The translations under genes and the position numbers were made by a program. Below are positions 1 through 10,854 of a DNA stretch of 64,000 nucleotides, piece after piece. The notes under the pieces were generated by a model. That model made no database searches and was not told the DNA's origin. It saw only the letters and a list, made by a program, of their open reading frames with translations. Source of the stretch: Diphasiastrum complanatum (Eukaryota; Streptophyta; Lycopodiopsida; Lycopodiales; Lycopodiaceae); the NCBI GenBank assembly GCA_029204225.1, contig CM055104.1, forward strand, positions 46,195,835 to 46,259,834, given 5' to 3'. Position 1 is the stretch's first letter; every line of letters starts with the position of its first letter.

Positions 1-1147
1 TTCCTGTAGATACTACACACTCCTCCTCCTCCTCCAAATCTTTATACATGTATAGATTCCAATGATTATCTTAAATTTGAGAAGGACATATCCGATGCTA
101 TAGATACAATTGGTACTCCTTTTTGTTTTAGACTAGATGAATTTGATTTTAGTATAAATTATAGAGTTCTTGATTGTTTAGATCTCAAAGACAGACGAGC
201 TTCTATCAGTGATCCTGTGATAGAGTCCGGGCTTACACTCTTGCAATATGACATTGCAAGAGATTCATCCAATGAGTTGCTGGTGCTGAGTAACTTTTGC
301 TTCAGGCCTTCAAGGAGAATAATGACACATTGTCACAATGTTCGACTAGTGGATTCACACCAGCAACAAAGCATCTACTCATCCCTTATTATACCATGTA
401 AGATATATTAAATGCTTCTTGTTGTTTTATGCTTTAACATTGGCATTGTCAACAGAAATAGTTCTCAGAATTGCAGCTAAAGAAATTTCAATCTTATTTT
501 GCAGTGACCATTGAAGTTTAAACCTGATTTCTATTAATAGATCTATAGATAATAGTATTAAAGATTTTTGTGTCAAGATGAATTCGGCGAGCAATACGCA
601 TAAAGATGTAGATATATACCCTCCATATTTAAGTAAATATATTCCCACAGATGTTTCCCATTCCGTGAACTGGCAGATCGTCAGTTTGGAGATAAATTTT
701 GTCTTTCTTAATAGCATTTTGAAATCAGTATTCTAATGTATTTGTTTCATTCTAATTCATTTTGTTTCATAATTGATTTCTTGTGTGCTGAATTTTTTTG
801 CAGTCACCCCAGCAAAATGATTCATTCAACTGTGGGTGGTACACATTATACGATGCCAAGTTATTTTTTGAGTGGTTCAACCTTCAGGAAGATGTTGATA
901 TTTCTAAGGTAATAAATTCTGTTTATTCTTATTTTTAGAATCATGATTAGTTTTCTATTTTGTTGATGTTTTTATGCCATTACTAATACATGAATGTTCT
1001 ATCTTGCAGTTTACACTTCCTGAGTACACATCAAGTCAGGTGTACAGATTTAGACAAGAAATTATCCTGAGTAAACTGGCTAGGGCAAGGCTTCAGCCTC
1101 CCATTATTGATGATGGTGCAAAGGATGATGTAGTTATACTAAATTAA
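1..1147 (+). pseudogene. ULP1-like (C48) cysteine protease gene, 3' portion, with nonsense codon
   Basis: Four exons join in frame with GT..AG introns: about 10-398, 505-679, 804-908 and 1010-1147 (TAA at 1145). Splicing at 398/505 gives ...IIPCDH(stop)SLNLISIN, then ...NWQI joined to SPQQNDSFNCGWYTLYD. The DH(W) and Q..ND..NCG blocks match the His-Trp and Gln/Cys catalytic regions of the ULP1/SENP (C48) family of SUMO-type proteases, which also includes transposon-carried plant relatives. The codon expected to be Trp after the catalytic His is TGA (513-515), so this copy is probably a pseudogene. The donor at 680 is GTCAGT, a weak site. The last exon encodes FTLPEYTSSQVYRFRQEI and ends VVILN. 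The 5' end lies outside the window or just before position 10. It could be a host gene relic or cargo of a MULE-type transposon. Confidence 0.6.
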
Positions 1148-1272
1148 GATTAGAACAAATACCGATACAATAGAACAAAAATACATGTATATAATTCATA
1201 GATAAATATTCATTGATATATCAAATGTTGCTCTATTTTATGAATTTGGGAGCACAAAATACATGTATTGAT

Positions 1273-2134
1273 TGTTGAAAATTGTCACTTCTCACTTGAC
1301 ATTGGTTCATGTAAATATTGATCAAACATTAGAATATGTTGATGATATGATTTCACACGTGTGGAGCATGTTCCCATGTGTGAAAGGATGTACTTTTCAT
1401 GTTTGTATATATCCAAATTGATTTTGTATCATTCTAGTTAGTGTGAACATGAAATGACTAGTTTTTAGTCAAGTTGACTAGTCACCTACAAATTAGCTTT
1501 TCCTTGCATGTGCATGAGTAAATGCTCCCACATGGCAAGTGGATGTTCACATGTGTGTATAGAGTACTAGAAGATAAGAGTTGACCATTTTCCTTAGATC
1601 CTATTTTGTAGGGAATATTCCTATATTCTAGGAGACTAGCTTTTTGGATTTTAGTCATATTCTAGAAGGTCAACTATTGGATAAGGATCAAGGATGGATC
1701 AAATGGATAGATATGAGTGATGTGGCACTCTTCACACGTGTGAAGGCCTGCTGGACTGTACCAGACTCATGGATGTACTTGATCCATAAAAGGATCATCA
1801 TTTTGCTAAGAAAATTGATGAGACTTTTGCACTCTACACTTTTGTGAGATTTCTAGTCATTTGTCTTGTGATTTTTATGCATGATTGCTATCTAGTATCA
1901 TTGTACTTGTTGTTTCAGGTGCAGTCCGTACAGTGGACAGTACTCCACACGTGTGAAGCCGCTCTCACTAAAAAATGATGTGTTGATCCATTGCTCTTGC
2001 TTAAATCCAAGTGTAGTGAATCTAGATCAAGATCTAATGTGTAGAACTTGATAGATTCATTGATTAAGCAACCAATAACTCTCTATGATTGTAAAGTACA
2101 ATCATTATTGTCCTAAAAACTGTAAAATTTATCA
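1273..2134 (+). repeat. Copia-1 5' LTR
   Basis: This 862-bp LTR has TG..CA termini. It contains three CACGTG cores, at 1356, 1735 and 1948. The middle one sits in the perfect 14-bp palindrome TTCACACGTGTGAA (1731-1744). CACGTG is the plant G-box (bZIP/bHLH site), so these are candidate transcription-factor sites; that role is inference. Short open frames inside the LTR are not genes. Confidence 0.95.
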
Positions 2135-2146
2135 TGGTATCAGAGC
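2135..2146 (+). other. Copia-1 primer-binding site
   Basis: TGGTATCAGAGC abuts the LTR end. It is complementary to the 3' end of plant initiator Met-tRNA, the usual Copia primer. The 583-bp leader that follows (2147-2729) has no long frame but carries another TTCACACGTGTGAA palindrome at 2296-2309. Confidence 0.93.
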
Positions 2147-2729
2147 TAAGTAAGAGAGTGATCATTGAATCATAAATCTTGTAAAGATCATTGGCAAAAT
2201 TTGTTTTTTGGCCAATACTAGTGAGGGCGAGTTCTTCTAGAGTGATAGCTTGTAATCATTTGGATCAAAACGACTTGGAGGCTGTGTATGTACTTTTCAC
2301 ACGTGTGAAACCGTACAGCAACTTTCAATTCAAGTTACTTTGTGTTTTTTGGTCCCAAAATCACAATACTAGTTCATTTTTGGTGCTTTTTGAAGCATAG
2401 TATTGATCTAGATTCATTCTAACTAATGCCTATGACCAAATAGTGTTTTGGATCATTGAAGCATTTCTTTTTAGAGTCTAAGATCAGATCTAAGAGGCTG
2501 ATTTGTTCAGATCCTTAGTTGAAGTGAAATCTCTAAGAAAAGTGTAAAGCAATTTTTTTTGTGAGAGTGAAAGCTAGAAATTTTTGGTAAGATCTTTGAG
2601 TATCATTCAAGCTTGTGTGTTAGTTTGATAGAGACAAGCCTATAGGCATTCTAGTAAGCTTTAGGCCACTTCATAGATCTTTTAAAATTCAAAAATCTTT
2701 GTGATTTTTAAAAGAGCATTCATTCTAAA

Positions 2730-5700
2730 ATGTCATCCATGGGTGGATATTTGATGGAATCAAGTGAGAGACTCACTTCCACAAATTATTCCATTTGGAA
2801 AGTGAGAATGGAATCACTCCTAGTGATCCATGATCTATATGACATAGTTCAAGGAGTAGAGGAAGAGCCTCAAACTCCCCAAGAACAAGCCAAATACAAG
2901 AAGAGAGCAAGATTAGCTCTACATTGCATAAAGTTAAATGTATGCAATGACCTCTTGAAAGAGGTGTCTTCTTGTACCTCATCCAAAGAGGCTTGGGATT
3001 CATTAAAGAGCATTTATGAATCCAACAATACTTCAAGAATCCTCATGCTAAGAAATCAAGTTTTCCAAAGCATGAAAGGAAGTGGAGAGAGTGGACAAGA
3101 GTATGTTCTTAGGATCAAATCTCTTAACAAGGAGTTAAGTGCAATAGGAGAGAAGATCCAAGATCAAGAACTAGTACAAATCATTTTGAATGGTCTAAGT
3201 GATGAGTTTACCAACTTAGTCCAATCATTTGCCATTCAAGACTCTCTTCCATCCATTGAAAAGTTGCACAATGTTCTTGTGGCCGAGGAGAGTAGGCTTC
3301 TACACCTCAAGACAAGAATGGATAGCATGTCACTTAATGGAGGAGAGGAGAAAGCTAACTTTACATCTAAAGGCAAGAAAAAGCAAAATCCATTCAAGAA
3401 AAATCAAGGCAAGGAGGCCGAGATGAAGAATGGAGGATCTACCTCCAAAGGCAAAGTGAAGAACAAGGCAAAACTAAAGTGTTTCTTTTGTGGAAAGAAA
3501 GGACACTTTGCCTCAGAATGCTACTTGAAGAAGAATCAACAAGCCAAAGGAGATCAAGGGAACATTGCTCAAGAGGAAGAATATGAGGATGGATTCAACA
3601 CATCCTTAATGGTTGCATCTACACCAACTTCAAGTCAAGACACATGGTGGATAGATAGTGGGGCTAGTTCCCACATGTCCTTTAACAAGCATTATTTTTC
3701 TACTCTTCTATCTTGTAATGACTCTAAGAAGTCAATATACACTGCTAGTGATCAAGCATGCAAGATAGATGGCATAGGATCTATACCTCTTTGTTTAGGC
3801 ACATCTAAAAGGATAGATCTAGATAATGTTTTGTATGTTCCTACCATTTCAAGAAACTTGCTTAGTGTAGGACAATTAATGGACAATGGACTAGATGTAC
3901 ATTTCAAGAATGGAGTTTGTTCCATCTTGAAAAATGATAAGTGCATAGCTAGTGGCATTAAGCAAGGTAGACTTTTCAAGTTGGATGCTAATGTTGCAAG
4001 TGAAAGTGTGAACTTGGCTAGGGAGGAGCTAACTCAAGTGGAGCTTTGGCATAAGAGATTAGGCCATCCTAATCTTCAATCTATGGAGTCAATGGCAAGC
4101 AAGGAACTAGCTCTCGGCCTACCAAGAGCTTTCAAGAAGTGTGGAAAAATGTGTGAGGCATGTGGCCTTGCAAAGTCACACAAATCTTCTTATAAGAAAT
4201 CTTCATCAAGATCTCTCTCTCCCTTGGATCTCATACATTCTGATGTACATAGTTTTTCACATGCAAGTAATGGAGGTGCCTTGATGTATGTAACTTTTAT
4301 AGATGATTGTACTAGATTCACATGGATTGAGTTACTATCAAAGAAAAATCTTGTTTATGAAGCTTTCATTAAGTTCAAGTCTCTAGTAGAGAAACAACTT
4401 AGTACTTCTATCAAAGCACTAAGATGTGATAATGGAGGAGAGTACACCTCCAATAAAATGAAAGACTTTTGTGAGATCAATGGTATTAAGTTACAATACA
4501 CTTGTTCCTACACCCCTCAACAAAATGGGGTGGCCGAGAGGAAAAATAGGAGTCTATGTGAGTGTGCAAAGTCCTTGAGGCTTGATGCATCACTTCCCAT
4601 CTCATTTTGGGGAGAAGCCACAACATGTGCTAATTATTTGTGTAATAGACTTCCTAGTAGTGCTATAGATGGGATCTCACCTTATCAAGCCTTGTTTGAT
4701 AAGAAACCCAATGTAAAATATTTTAAGATCTTTGGATGTACTTGTTATGTACACATTCCTTTGGAGACTAGAAGGAAAGAAGATGCTACCTCCTTCAAAG
4801 GAATCTTTGTTGGCTATGGAGAAAATAGCAAGGGATATAGGATATATGATCCTACATCCAAGAAAGTAAAGGTAAGCAAGGATGTACTTTTTGATGAGTC
4901 ACAATTTGCTAAGAGCTTGTCAAATGGATCTAACCCATTGTGCATTGAAGATCTTGACAAATCCGAGGAGGATCTTGACAAACCCGAGGAGGATCATGAC
5001 AAACCCGAGGATGGAGATTTGGATCCAAGTCAAAAGGGGCCAAGAAGATCATCAAGGAGCAAGGCCGAGCCCTCAAGGCTTACCTATGTGGACAAGGGAA
5101 AGCAAAAGGAAGGCTCTACATCTTCTACCTCTTACTCTTTTTTAGCTACATTGATTGAAGAACCATCATCTTTTGAAGAAGCATGTAAATCTAAAGTTTG
5201 GAGAGATGCAATGCAAGTAGAGTATGATGCATTAGAAGAAAATCATACTTGGAATCTTGTAAATCTTCCAAGAGGAAAGAAACCACTTGCATGTAAGTGG
5301 ATTTATAGAATTAAGTACAATCAAGATGGATCTATTAGTAAATACAAAGCTAGGCTTGTTGCTAAGGGATTTCTTCAAATAAAAGGATTGGATTATGAAG
5401 AAACATTTGCACCTGTAGCTAAGCTTGTAACTATTAGATTAATCATTTGCATTGCTACTTTGTTCAAATGGGATCTCTACCAAATGGATGTGACAAATGC
5501 CTTCTTGAATGGCTTCTTAGAAGAGGAAATCTACATGATGCAACCCGAGGGCTTCATCAAGATTGGTGAGGAGCAAAAGGTGTGCTACTTAAGGAAGAGC
5601 CTATATGGCTTGAAGCAAGCACCTAGAGCTTGGTACTCTAGGTTGCATGATTTTCTCTATTCCCTTGGCTTTGTACTAAGTGCTTATGAACCTTCTTTAT

Positions 5701-6710
5701 ATTTCAAATGTAATGAAGGAAAGATCATCATTTTGGTTCTTTATGTTGATGACATCATTATGACAGGAAATGATGATGATGGCATAGGCAAAGTAAAAGT
5801 TGACTTATCTAGTGAGTTCAAGATGGTAGATCTAGGCTTCCTAAAGTTTATACTTGGGATAGAAGTGTCTAGAAGTAGCAATTGTACTTTCATAAGTCAA
5901 TCTAAGTATGCTACTTCCATTCTTGAAAGATTTGGTATGAAAGATTGTAAGGGGATTGACACCCCTATGGAGCATGTTGTGAAAGCAACTAATGAAGGTG
6001 ATGAAGCATCCTTTGAGGACATCACTCTCTTTAGGAAGCTTATAGGCTCTCTAATCTATTTAACCATCACTAGACCTGACTTAAGTTTTTGTGTAAGCAA
6101 GTTGAGTCAAAGTATGCAAGCTCCTTTAATTCATCATTGGAAAAGTGCCAAGAGAGTACTTAGATATGTTTCTAGTACTAGATTTTTTGGTATACTTTAT
6201 GAAGGATCTAACTTGCACTTGAGAGCCTACTCGGATTCAGATTTTGCAGGTGACAAGATGGATAGGAAGTCCATTAGTGCATTTGCAACATTTCTTTGTG
6301 GAGGAGTGATATCTTGGCTTTCCAAAAAGCAAGATACAATCTCACTATCTTCTTGTGAAGCCGAGTACAAGGCATTGACTTCAACAACCAAAGAGCTCTT
6401 ATGGCTAAGAAGACTCTTGATGGAACTACATGTGCTAGAGGCCGAGGAGATCCCTTACATATTTTGTGACAATCAAGCTTCTCAACAAATTGCTTCAAAT
6501 CCTATCTTCCATGCTAGAACAAAGCATATTGAGATAGCTCACCACTTTGTGAGGGAGAAGGTACAATCCAAGGAAGTGCAACTACATCATGTACCATCAT
6601 CCGAATGCATAGCTGATATCTTAACCAAACCATTGTCCAAAGATCCATTTTTTAAGTTAAGATATGCTCTTGGAATTGTAGATAGATGTACACTAGATTT
6701 GCCAAGTTAG
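2730..6710 (+). CDS. Copia Gag-Pol polyprotein, intact, 1326 aa
   Basis: This is the full retrotransposon polyprotein: Gag packages RNA, protease cleaves the polyprotein, integrase inserts the cDNA, and RT/RNase H makes it. Visible in order: N-terminal Gag with NYSIWKVRMES (~residues 20-30); CCHC zinc knuckle CFFCGKKGHFASEC (~251); protease WWIDSGASSHM (~306); GAG-pre-integrase LWHKRLGHPN (~438); integrase core with IHSDVH (~503), RCDNGGEY (~566) and QQNGVAERKN (~598); RT from ~835 with YVDDII (~1005); RNase H with SDSDFAGDK (~1168) and SSCEAEYKAL (~1207). Catalytic residues look intact. Start ATG 2730 is in TCATTCTAAAATGTC context; stop TAG is at 6708. The integrase-RT linker holds a 7-residue acidic repeat (three 21-bp units, 4950-5012). 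Gag and Pol share one frame with no shift signal. Confidence 0.97.
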   Translation: MSSMGGYLMESSERLTSTNYSIWKVRMESLLVIHDLYDIVQGVEEEPQTPQEQAKYKKRARLALHCIKLNVCNDLLKEVSSCTSSKEAWDSLKSIYESNNTSRILMLRNQVFQSMKGSGESGQEYVLRIKSLNKELSAIGEKIQDQELVQIILNGLSDEFTNLVQSFAIQDSLPSIEKLHNVLVAEESRLLHLKTRMDSMSLNGGEEKANFTSKGKKKQNPFKKNQGKEAEMKNGGSTSKGKVKNKAKLKCFFCGKKGHFASECYLKKNQQAKGDQGNIAQEEEYEDGFNTSLMVASTPTSSQDTWWIDSGASSHMSFNKHYFSTLLSCNDSKKSIYTASDQACKIDGIGSIPLCLGTSKRIDLDNVLYVPTISRNLLSVGQLMDNGLDVHFKNGVCSILKNDKCIASGIKQGRLFKLDANVASESVNLAREELTQVELWHKRLGHPNLQSMESMASKELALGLPRAFKKCGKMCEACGLAKSHKSSYKKSSSRSLSPLDLIHSDVHSFSHASNGGALMYVTFIDDCTRFTWIELLSKKNLVYEAFIKFKSLVEKQLSTSIKALRCDNGGEYTSNKMKDFCEINGIKLQYTCSYTPQQNGVAERKNRSLCECAKSLRLDASLPISFWGEATTCANYLCNRLPSSAIDGISPYQALFDKKPNVKYFKIFGCTCYVHIPLETRRKEDATSFKGIFVGYGENSKGYRIYDPTSKKVKVSKDVLFDESQFAKSLSNGSNPLCIEDLDKSEEDLDKPEEDHDKPEDGDLDPSQKGPRRSSRSKAEPSRLTYVDKGKQKEGSTSSTSYSFLATLIEEPSSFEEACKSKVWRDAMQVEYDALEENHTWNLVNLPRGKKPLACKWIYRIKYNQDGSISKYKARLVAKGFLQIKGLDYEETFAPVAKLVTIRLIICIATLFKWDLYQMDVTNAFLNGFLEEEIYMMQPEGFIKIGEEQKVCYLRKSLYGLKQAPRAWYSRLHDFLYSLGFVLSAYEPSLYFKCNEGKIIILVLYVDDIIMTGNDDDGIGKVKVDLSSEFKMVDLGFLKFILGIEVSRSSNCTFISQSKYATSILERFGMKDCKGIDTPMEHVVKATNEGDEASFEDITLFRKLIGSLIYLTITRPDLSFCVSKLSQSMQAPLIHHWKSAKRVLRYVSSTRFFGILYEGSNLHLRAYSDSDFAGDKMDRKSISAFATFLCGGVISWLSKKQDTISLSSCEAEYKALTSTTKELLWLRRLLMELHVLEAEEIPYIFCDNQASQQIASNPIFHARTKHIEIAHHFVREKVQSKEVQLHHVPSSECIADILTKPLSKDPFFKLRYALGIVDRCTLDLPS
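4950..5012 (+). repeat. 21-bp in-frame triplication in Copia-1 linker
   Basis: Three 21-bp units begin at 4950, 4971 and 4992. They encode the heptad E/D-D-L/H-D-K-S/P-E between the integrase and RT domains. The linker is non-catalytic and tolerates length change, and the frame is kept. Confidence 0.85.
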
Positions 6711-6723
6711 AAGTGAGGAGGAG
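6711..6723 (+). other. Copia-1 polypurine tract
   Basis: AAGTGAGGAGGAG lies between the stop codon and the first base of the 3' LTR, where the plus-strand primer is expected. Copia-2 has the closely similar TAGTGAGGAGGAG. Confidence 0.85.
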
Positions 6724-7585
6724 TGTTGAAAATTGTCACTTCTCACTTGACATTGGTTCATGTAAATATTGATCAAACATTAGAATATGTTGATGATATG
6801 ATTTCACACGTGTGGAGCATGTTCCCATGTGTGAAAGGATGTACTTTTCATGTTTGTATATATCCAAATTGATTTTGTATCATTCTAGTTAGTGTGAACA
6901 TGAAATGACTAGTTTTTAGTCAAGTTGACTAGTCACCTACAAATTAGCTTTTCCTTGCATGTGCATGAGTAAATGCTCCCACATGGCAAGTGGATGTTCA
7001 CATGTGTGTATAGAGTACTAGAATATAAGAGTTGACCATTTTCCTTAGATCCTATTTTGTAGGGAATATTCCTATATTCTAGGAGACTAGCTTTTTGGAT
7101 TTTAGTCATATTCTAGAAGGTCAACTATTGGATAAGGATCAAGGATGGATCAAATGGATAGATATGAGTGATGTGGCACTCTTCACACGTGTGAAGACCT
7201 GCTGGACTGTACCAGACTCATGGATGTACTTGATCCATAAAAGGATCATCATTTTGCTAAGAAAATTGATGAGACTTTTGCACTCTACACTTTTGTGAGA
7301 TTTCTAGTCATTTGTCTTGTGATTTTTATGCATGATTGCTATCTAGTATCATTGTACTTGTTGTTTCAGGTGCAGTCCGTACAGTGGACAGTACTCCACA
7401 CGTGTGAAGCCGCTCTCACTAAAAAATGATGTGTTGATCCATTGCTCTTGCTTAAATCCAAGTGTAGTGAATCTAGATCAAGATCTAATGTGTAGAACTT
7501 GATAGATTCATTGATTAAGCAACCAATAACTATCTATGATTGTAAAGTACAATCATTATTGTCCTAAAAACTGTAAAATTTATCA
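6724..7585 (+). repeat. Copia-1 3' LTR
   Basis: This is the 862-bp partner of the 5' LTR, differing at three positions by eye. It carries the same palindrome at 7182-7195 and is followed immediately by the TTGAT target-site duplication copy. Confidence 0.95.
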
Positions 7586-7590
7586 TTGAT

Positions 7591-9156
7591 GCCCAACTTG
7601 GGCTTTCATTTATTAAATGAAAGAGTGTATACACAAATTTTTACTAAAGTTTATTTGAAACTATTGTTCTCCCACAATGGTGATTGTTGTAGGTAGATCT
7701 TTGCAGCACCTTATCAGCTCTTGTCTTTTTCGCATCTGAGACATGACAAATATTAGTGAATGTGCAATTGTAAATGATGACATTTTCAATTATTTTGTTC
7801 TATTTTGAAATGGCAATAAACATAAAGTTTGCGTTGATGATAAATCTGAAATATGTTGGTAGATTAGTTTGTAATAGCATGAGCTCTGTTCTGATTAAAT
7901 CAAGCTTCCAATGCTCTTCCACCTCAACCATAGTCAAATATTCCTCATTGTAGATAATGCTTATCTCCATTCGGTTTGTGTGACCATTTAGTTCAAAGTC
8001 TTGATCCAGTGGTAGCCATGTACCTTCAATTTTCTTGTATCTCTGGTAGCTAAATGTGAGACTGAACATTTGCTTTTCGATATGATAACGAAAGATCATT
8101 GAGGACTTTTTAATCCTGCATTTTATGTCATTATTTGTTTTACTATATCAGCCTTGATCCATGAGATCGGACAAAGTCTCATCTGATAAATCCTTGCAAA
8201 CAAATAAAGTTGGTGTCCTACGAACACTAGCACTCGAGAAAAAATCAACAAATATGTGTAATGAGATAAACCAACTTAGGTGAGCAATTTTCAAGCCTGT
8301 GCTCATCTTCATAGCATTTCTAATATCAATGAGTAGCTTGCATCTCAAGGATTCAGAAACAATACTGTCAAGAGTAGGCCACTCATCACTTTGAAAACTA
8401 GGCAATGGAATTGCTTCGAACTTGCCAAAACCTCCATCTGTTTGTGGCGTATATAAAGATTCATAAAATTAGATACCACAATCTACAAGTTCTTTTGGAC
8501 TTCTTCCTTTGTATTGCAGCTTTCCAACATCAGAGTGAATCACGTCTAATATTCCTGCAAGTGATTGTGTGGGCTCCCATTCACTTATGCATGATGGATA
8601 TAAATCTGAAAGAAAAAAACAGTGTTGAGGCATTCAAATCATAATCTGAAGAGCATCAATGAATAAAAAACACCTATGATTGTTGTAGAGTGCATATGTT
8701 TTGATATACTTACAATTACATTTTGATGATTATGAGAATTGATATCATGTACTTTGATTTCTGAATGCATATATACATGTTGTACTAAAACTTCTGATAT
8801 CGATTGACCTCCCGAGGTAGTCTTAACCTCCAAAATTTTTGCTTTCCAATAAGATTTGTAAGTCATTTTTGCTCTTTTCTTTTGTCGAAAATTGTCCTTT
8901 GATGATGGATGCAGACCTATGAATTCTTTGTATATTTTGTTGGCTTCCAGTTATCAGCTTCATCTTTCTCATTGTAAAAAATCACAGACTCGATTGTAGA
9001 TCTGGGTCTCCTTGCCATTGCTATTTTCAAAGCTTGGGCGCCAAAAATCTCTCTGATATGATACTTAATTTCAATTTTTTGTATCACATTTAATTTAATG
9101 TGAATGCCAACATAGTCACAGTTACTGCGTATACCATATTTTATGTAACTGTACAT
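7591..9156 (-). pseudogene. Possible decayed multi-exon gene (unrecognised)
   Basis: The minus strand has several open stretches with coding-like composition: 9156-8917 (includes MARRPRSTIESVIFYNEKDE), 8866-8639 (MTYKSYWKAKILEVKTTSGG), 8405-8148 and 8099-7800. A splice-acceptor-like AAATGCAG precedes the last block at about 8118. I do not recognise the product. The YWKAKILEV stretch loosely recalls BAH-type modules, but that is only a guess. The blocks do not join into one frame by eye, so this is either a relic gene or chance. 7591-7799 holds nothing I can name. Confidence 0.22.
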
Positions 9157-9831
9157 ACTGTATTTCTATAACTATAACTAGTATAGTTAGAAAATTTCAT
9201 TATACTAACCAGCATAGTCAAGTAAATTGAACTTGAGGTATTGACATCGGGCATGATTAGCACGTGTCGGATAGGAAGAAGAAACCAATGGGATATGTCC
9301 ATGCTGCCCGGACACAAATTTCAAAGTTTTCTATATTACATTTTTATTTCTCAGTTAATTTGAACTACGTTACGTAGATTTCATATCTGTGCATTTTGAT
9401 TGGGCTTGGTGACGGTCGAAATTAAAGAAAAAAAATAAAAGTATCTTTACAAAGGGTCTTTTTGATATTGAGAACTCCTTTAATGATGGAGGGAAATCTA
9501 GGAAGGAGAGGGGGTGGGGGAGAATTAGAAATTAAGCTTTCTAAATTTTTTTGCATGGGGAGGAGGGAGGTGGGGTAGTTGATTTTTTGGAAATTGTTTT
9601 TTATCTTTTCCAATGGTTATTCAAGCGGCTTCGTAGATTTATTGGTTTACTAAAGTTTAATGGAAGTTCGGCAATGAGTTAAACAATGTTTTGTTTTGCA
9701 CATGACATTTTGTTAATTTGCCTACACAATTACAAGTTCATTGGTATGATTTTTAAGCACGCAATTGTCATTAAAAAAAACCACATTTTTTATGAGTACT
9801 GCTTTCATACATACATGGAACCAACTAATTC
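9157..9831. other. No recognisable feature
   Basis: AT-rich DNA with a G-rich tract around 9500-9575 (GGAGAGGGGGTGGGGGAG and similar). I see no supported gene, LTR boundary or RNA. Confidence 0.5.
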
Positions 9832-10108
9832 TTCACCTGTTATTGGCAACGATTGTGAAGGCCTTTAGAGTTGATTTTAGTCGAAATTAGTCGAGTCAAT
9901 CTTCACACTAATCAGCTTAGCATCTTTGCCCTAGCGCCCTCATTCACAATGCACATGTTGCGTAGAATCCTTCACCTATTATTAACACAAATCATGAAGC
10001 CTTTAGAGGTGATTTCAGTCGAAATTTGTTGAGTCAATCTTCGCACCAATCGACTAAGCATCTTTGCCATGGTGCCTTCATTCACAGTGCACACGTTGCG
10101 TAGAATAC
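9832..10108 (+). repeat. 139-bp tandem duplication
   Basis: Two diverged direct copies lie at 9832-9970 and 9971-10108. Each begins TTCACCT and ends GTTGCGTAGAAT. The shared internal string GCCTTTAGAG recurs at 9861 and 10000, giving the 139-bp period. No coding frame is evident. Confidence 0.75.
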
Positions 10109-10128
10109 TAAAATAGCATAAGTGGACG

Positions 10129-10140
10129 GCTCTGATACCA
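10129..10140 (-). other. Minus-strand Met-tRNA primer-binding site
   Basis: Read on the minus strand this is TGGTATCAGAGC. It lies just inside a minus-strand LTR-like block (10141-10508). The internal region that should follow toward lower coordinates is not recognisable, so the element is a remnant. Confidence 0.7.
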
Positions 10141-10508
10141 ACTTAGAATTTGCTTTGCACAGGAACACAGATCATGCTACACAGTAACACAGACAGAAAA
10201 CACTCTCCTCAGCAAGCTCACATAGCAATTGTATTTCACAAAATGAAATTACACTGTACATATAGTTGTTCACTCAGGCAACCCATGCGCATGACCCAGG
10301 TTGCCGTTGGCGGGACGCGTGTCCCGTCGACTTGCCTCGTGGCGAGGCCGACTGATCCTTATCCACCGATAGGACCCACAGTACAATAACACATTAATTC
10401 TAACTTTGCCATGTGGCATTTTGGCCATACATGTATGGAACCCAATTATAGACAAAAATATACAATATTCTACATGGCTAGATTTGCCAATATTGGCAAT
10501 TTTTCACA
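10141..10508 (-). repeat. LTR of a minus-strand Copia remnant
   Basis: On the minus strand it begins TGTGAAAAATTGCC and runs to the primer-binding site at 10129-10140. Its first ~120 bp resemble the plus-strand block from 22158: both have an inverted TTGCCAA/TTGGCAA, then CATGTAGAATA, then GGGT(T)CC and GCCACATGG. The end is not a clean CA, so the right boundary is approximate. Confidence 0.55.
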
Positions 10509-10854
10509 ACAAAAGTATCATCATTGTTTTGATCATCAATACCTTCTTCATCAAGAGTAAGATTACCTTGCTTGTCTCCTTGATCTCTCTTTTTCTTGTA
10601 GCAGATGTTTTCATTGTCATTAGACATTATCTACTGTTTCATAAACTCATTGTCAAATTAGCAAAATCTATATGTAGTTTGGAGGATGATTGATTGTGGC
10701 TTGAGGCAGTAGCCTTATCTGACAGATCGGCTCCATCTGAGCTCGAACCAAAAATGTTGCCTAATCATGAACACTAGGATTCCCTCAGAGCAACCCGATT
10801 GTTCGGCCTATCAGTTTCCCAAAAGCATAAACAACCAAAGATCCTACGATGATC
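10509..10854. other. No recognisable feature
   Basis: About 350 bp without a supported gene. A short open frame at 10406-10693 runs partly through the adjacent LTR and resembles nothing known to me. Confidence 0.4.

Larger units (their letters stand above)
1273..7585 (+). mobile_element. Copia-1: complete, probably autonomous Ty1/copia LTR retrotransposon
   Basis: It has two 862-bp LTRs starting TGTTGAAAATTG and ending TTTATCA. It is flanked by a perfect 5-bp target-site duplication, TTGAT, at 1268-1272 and 7586-7590. A primer-binding site follows the 5' LTR directly and a purine tract precedes the 3' LTR. One uninterrupted Gag-Pol frame lies between. Reading the LTRs side by side I count three substitutions (aagat/aatat near 1573, ggcct/gacct near 1747, ctctat/ctatat near 2079), about 99.7% identity, so insertion was recent. 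It lies about 125 bp downstream of the ULP1-like gene end. It is the only element here with every part needed for self-mobilisation. Confidence 0.97.

Noticed and set aside
1644-1847. 67-aa frame repeated at 7095-7298
   Set aside because: It lies wholly within both Copia-1 LTRs and has no homology; an LTR shadow.
7586-7640. TTTCATTTATTAAATGAAA palindrome just after Copia-1
   Set aside because: A short AT-rich hairpin without flanking duplication; not enough to call a MITE or terminator.
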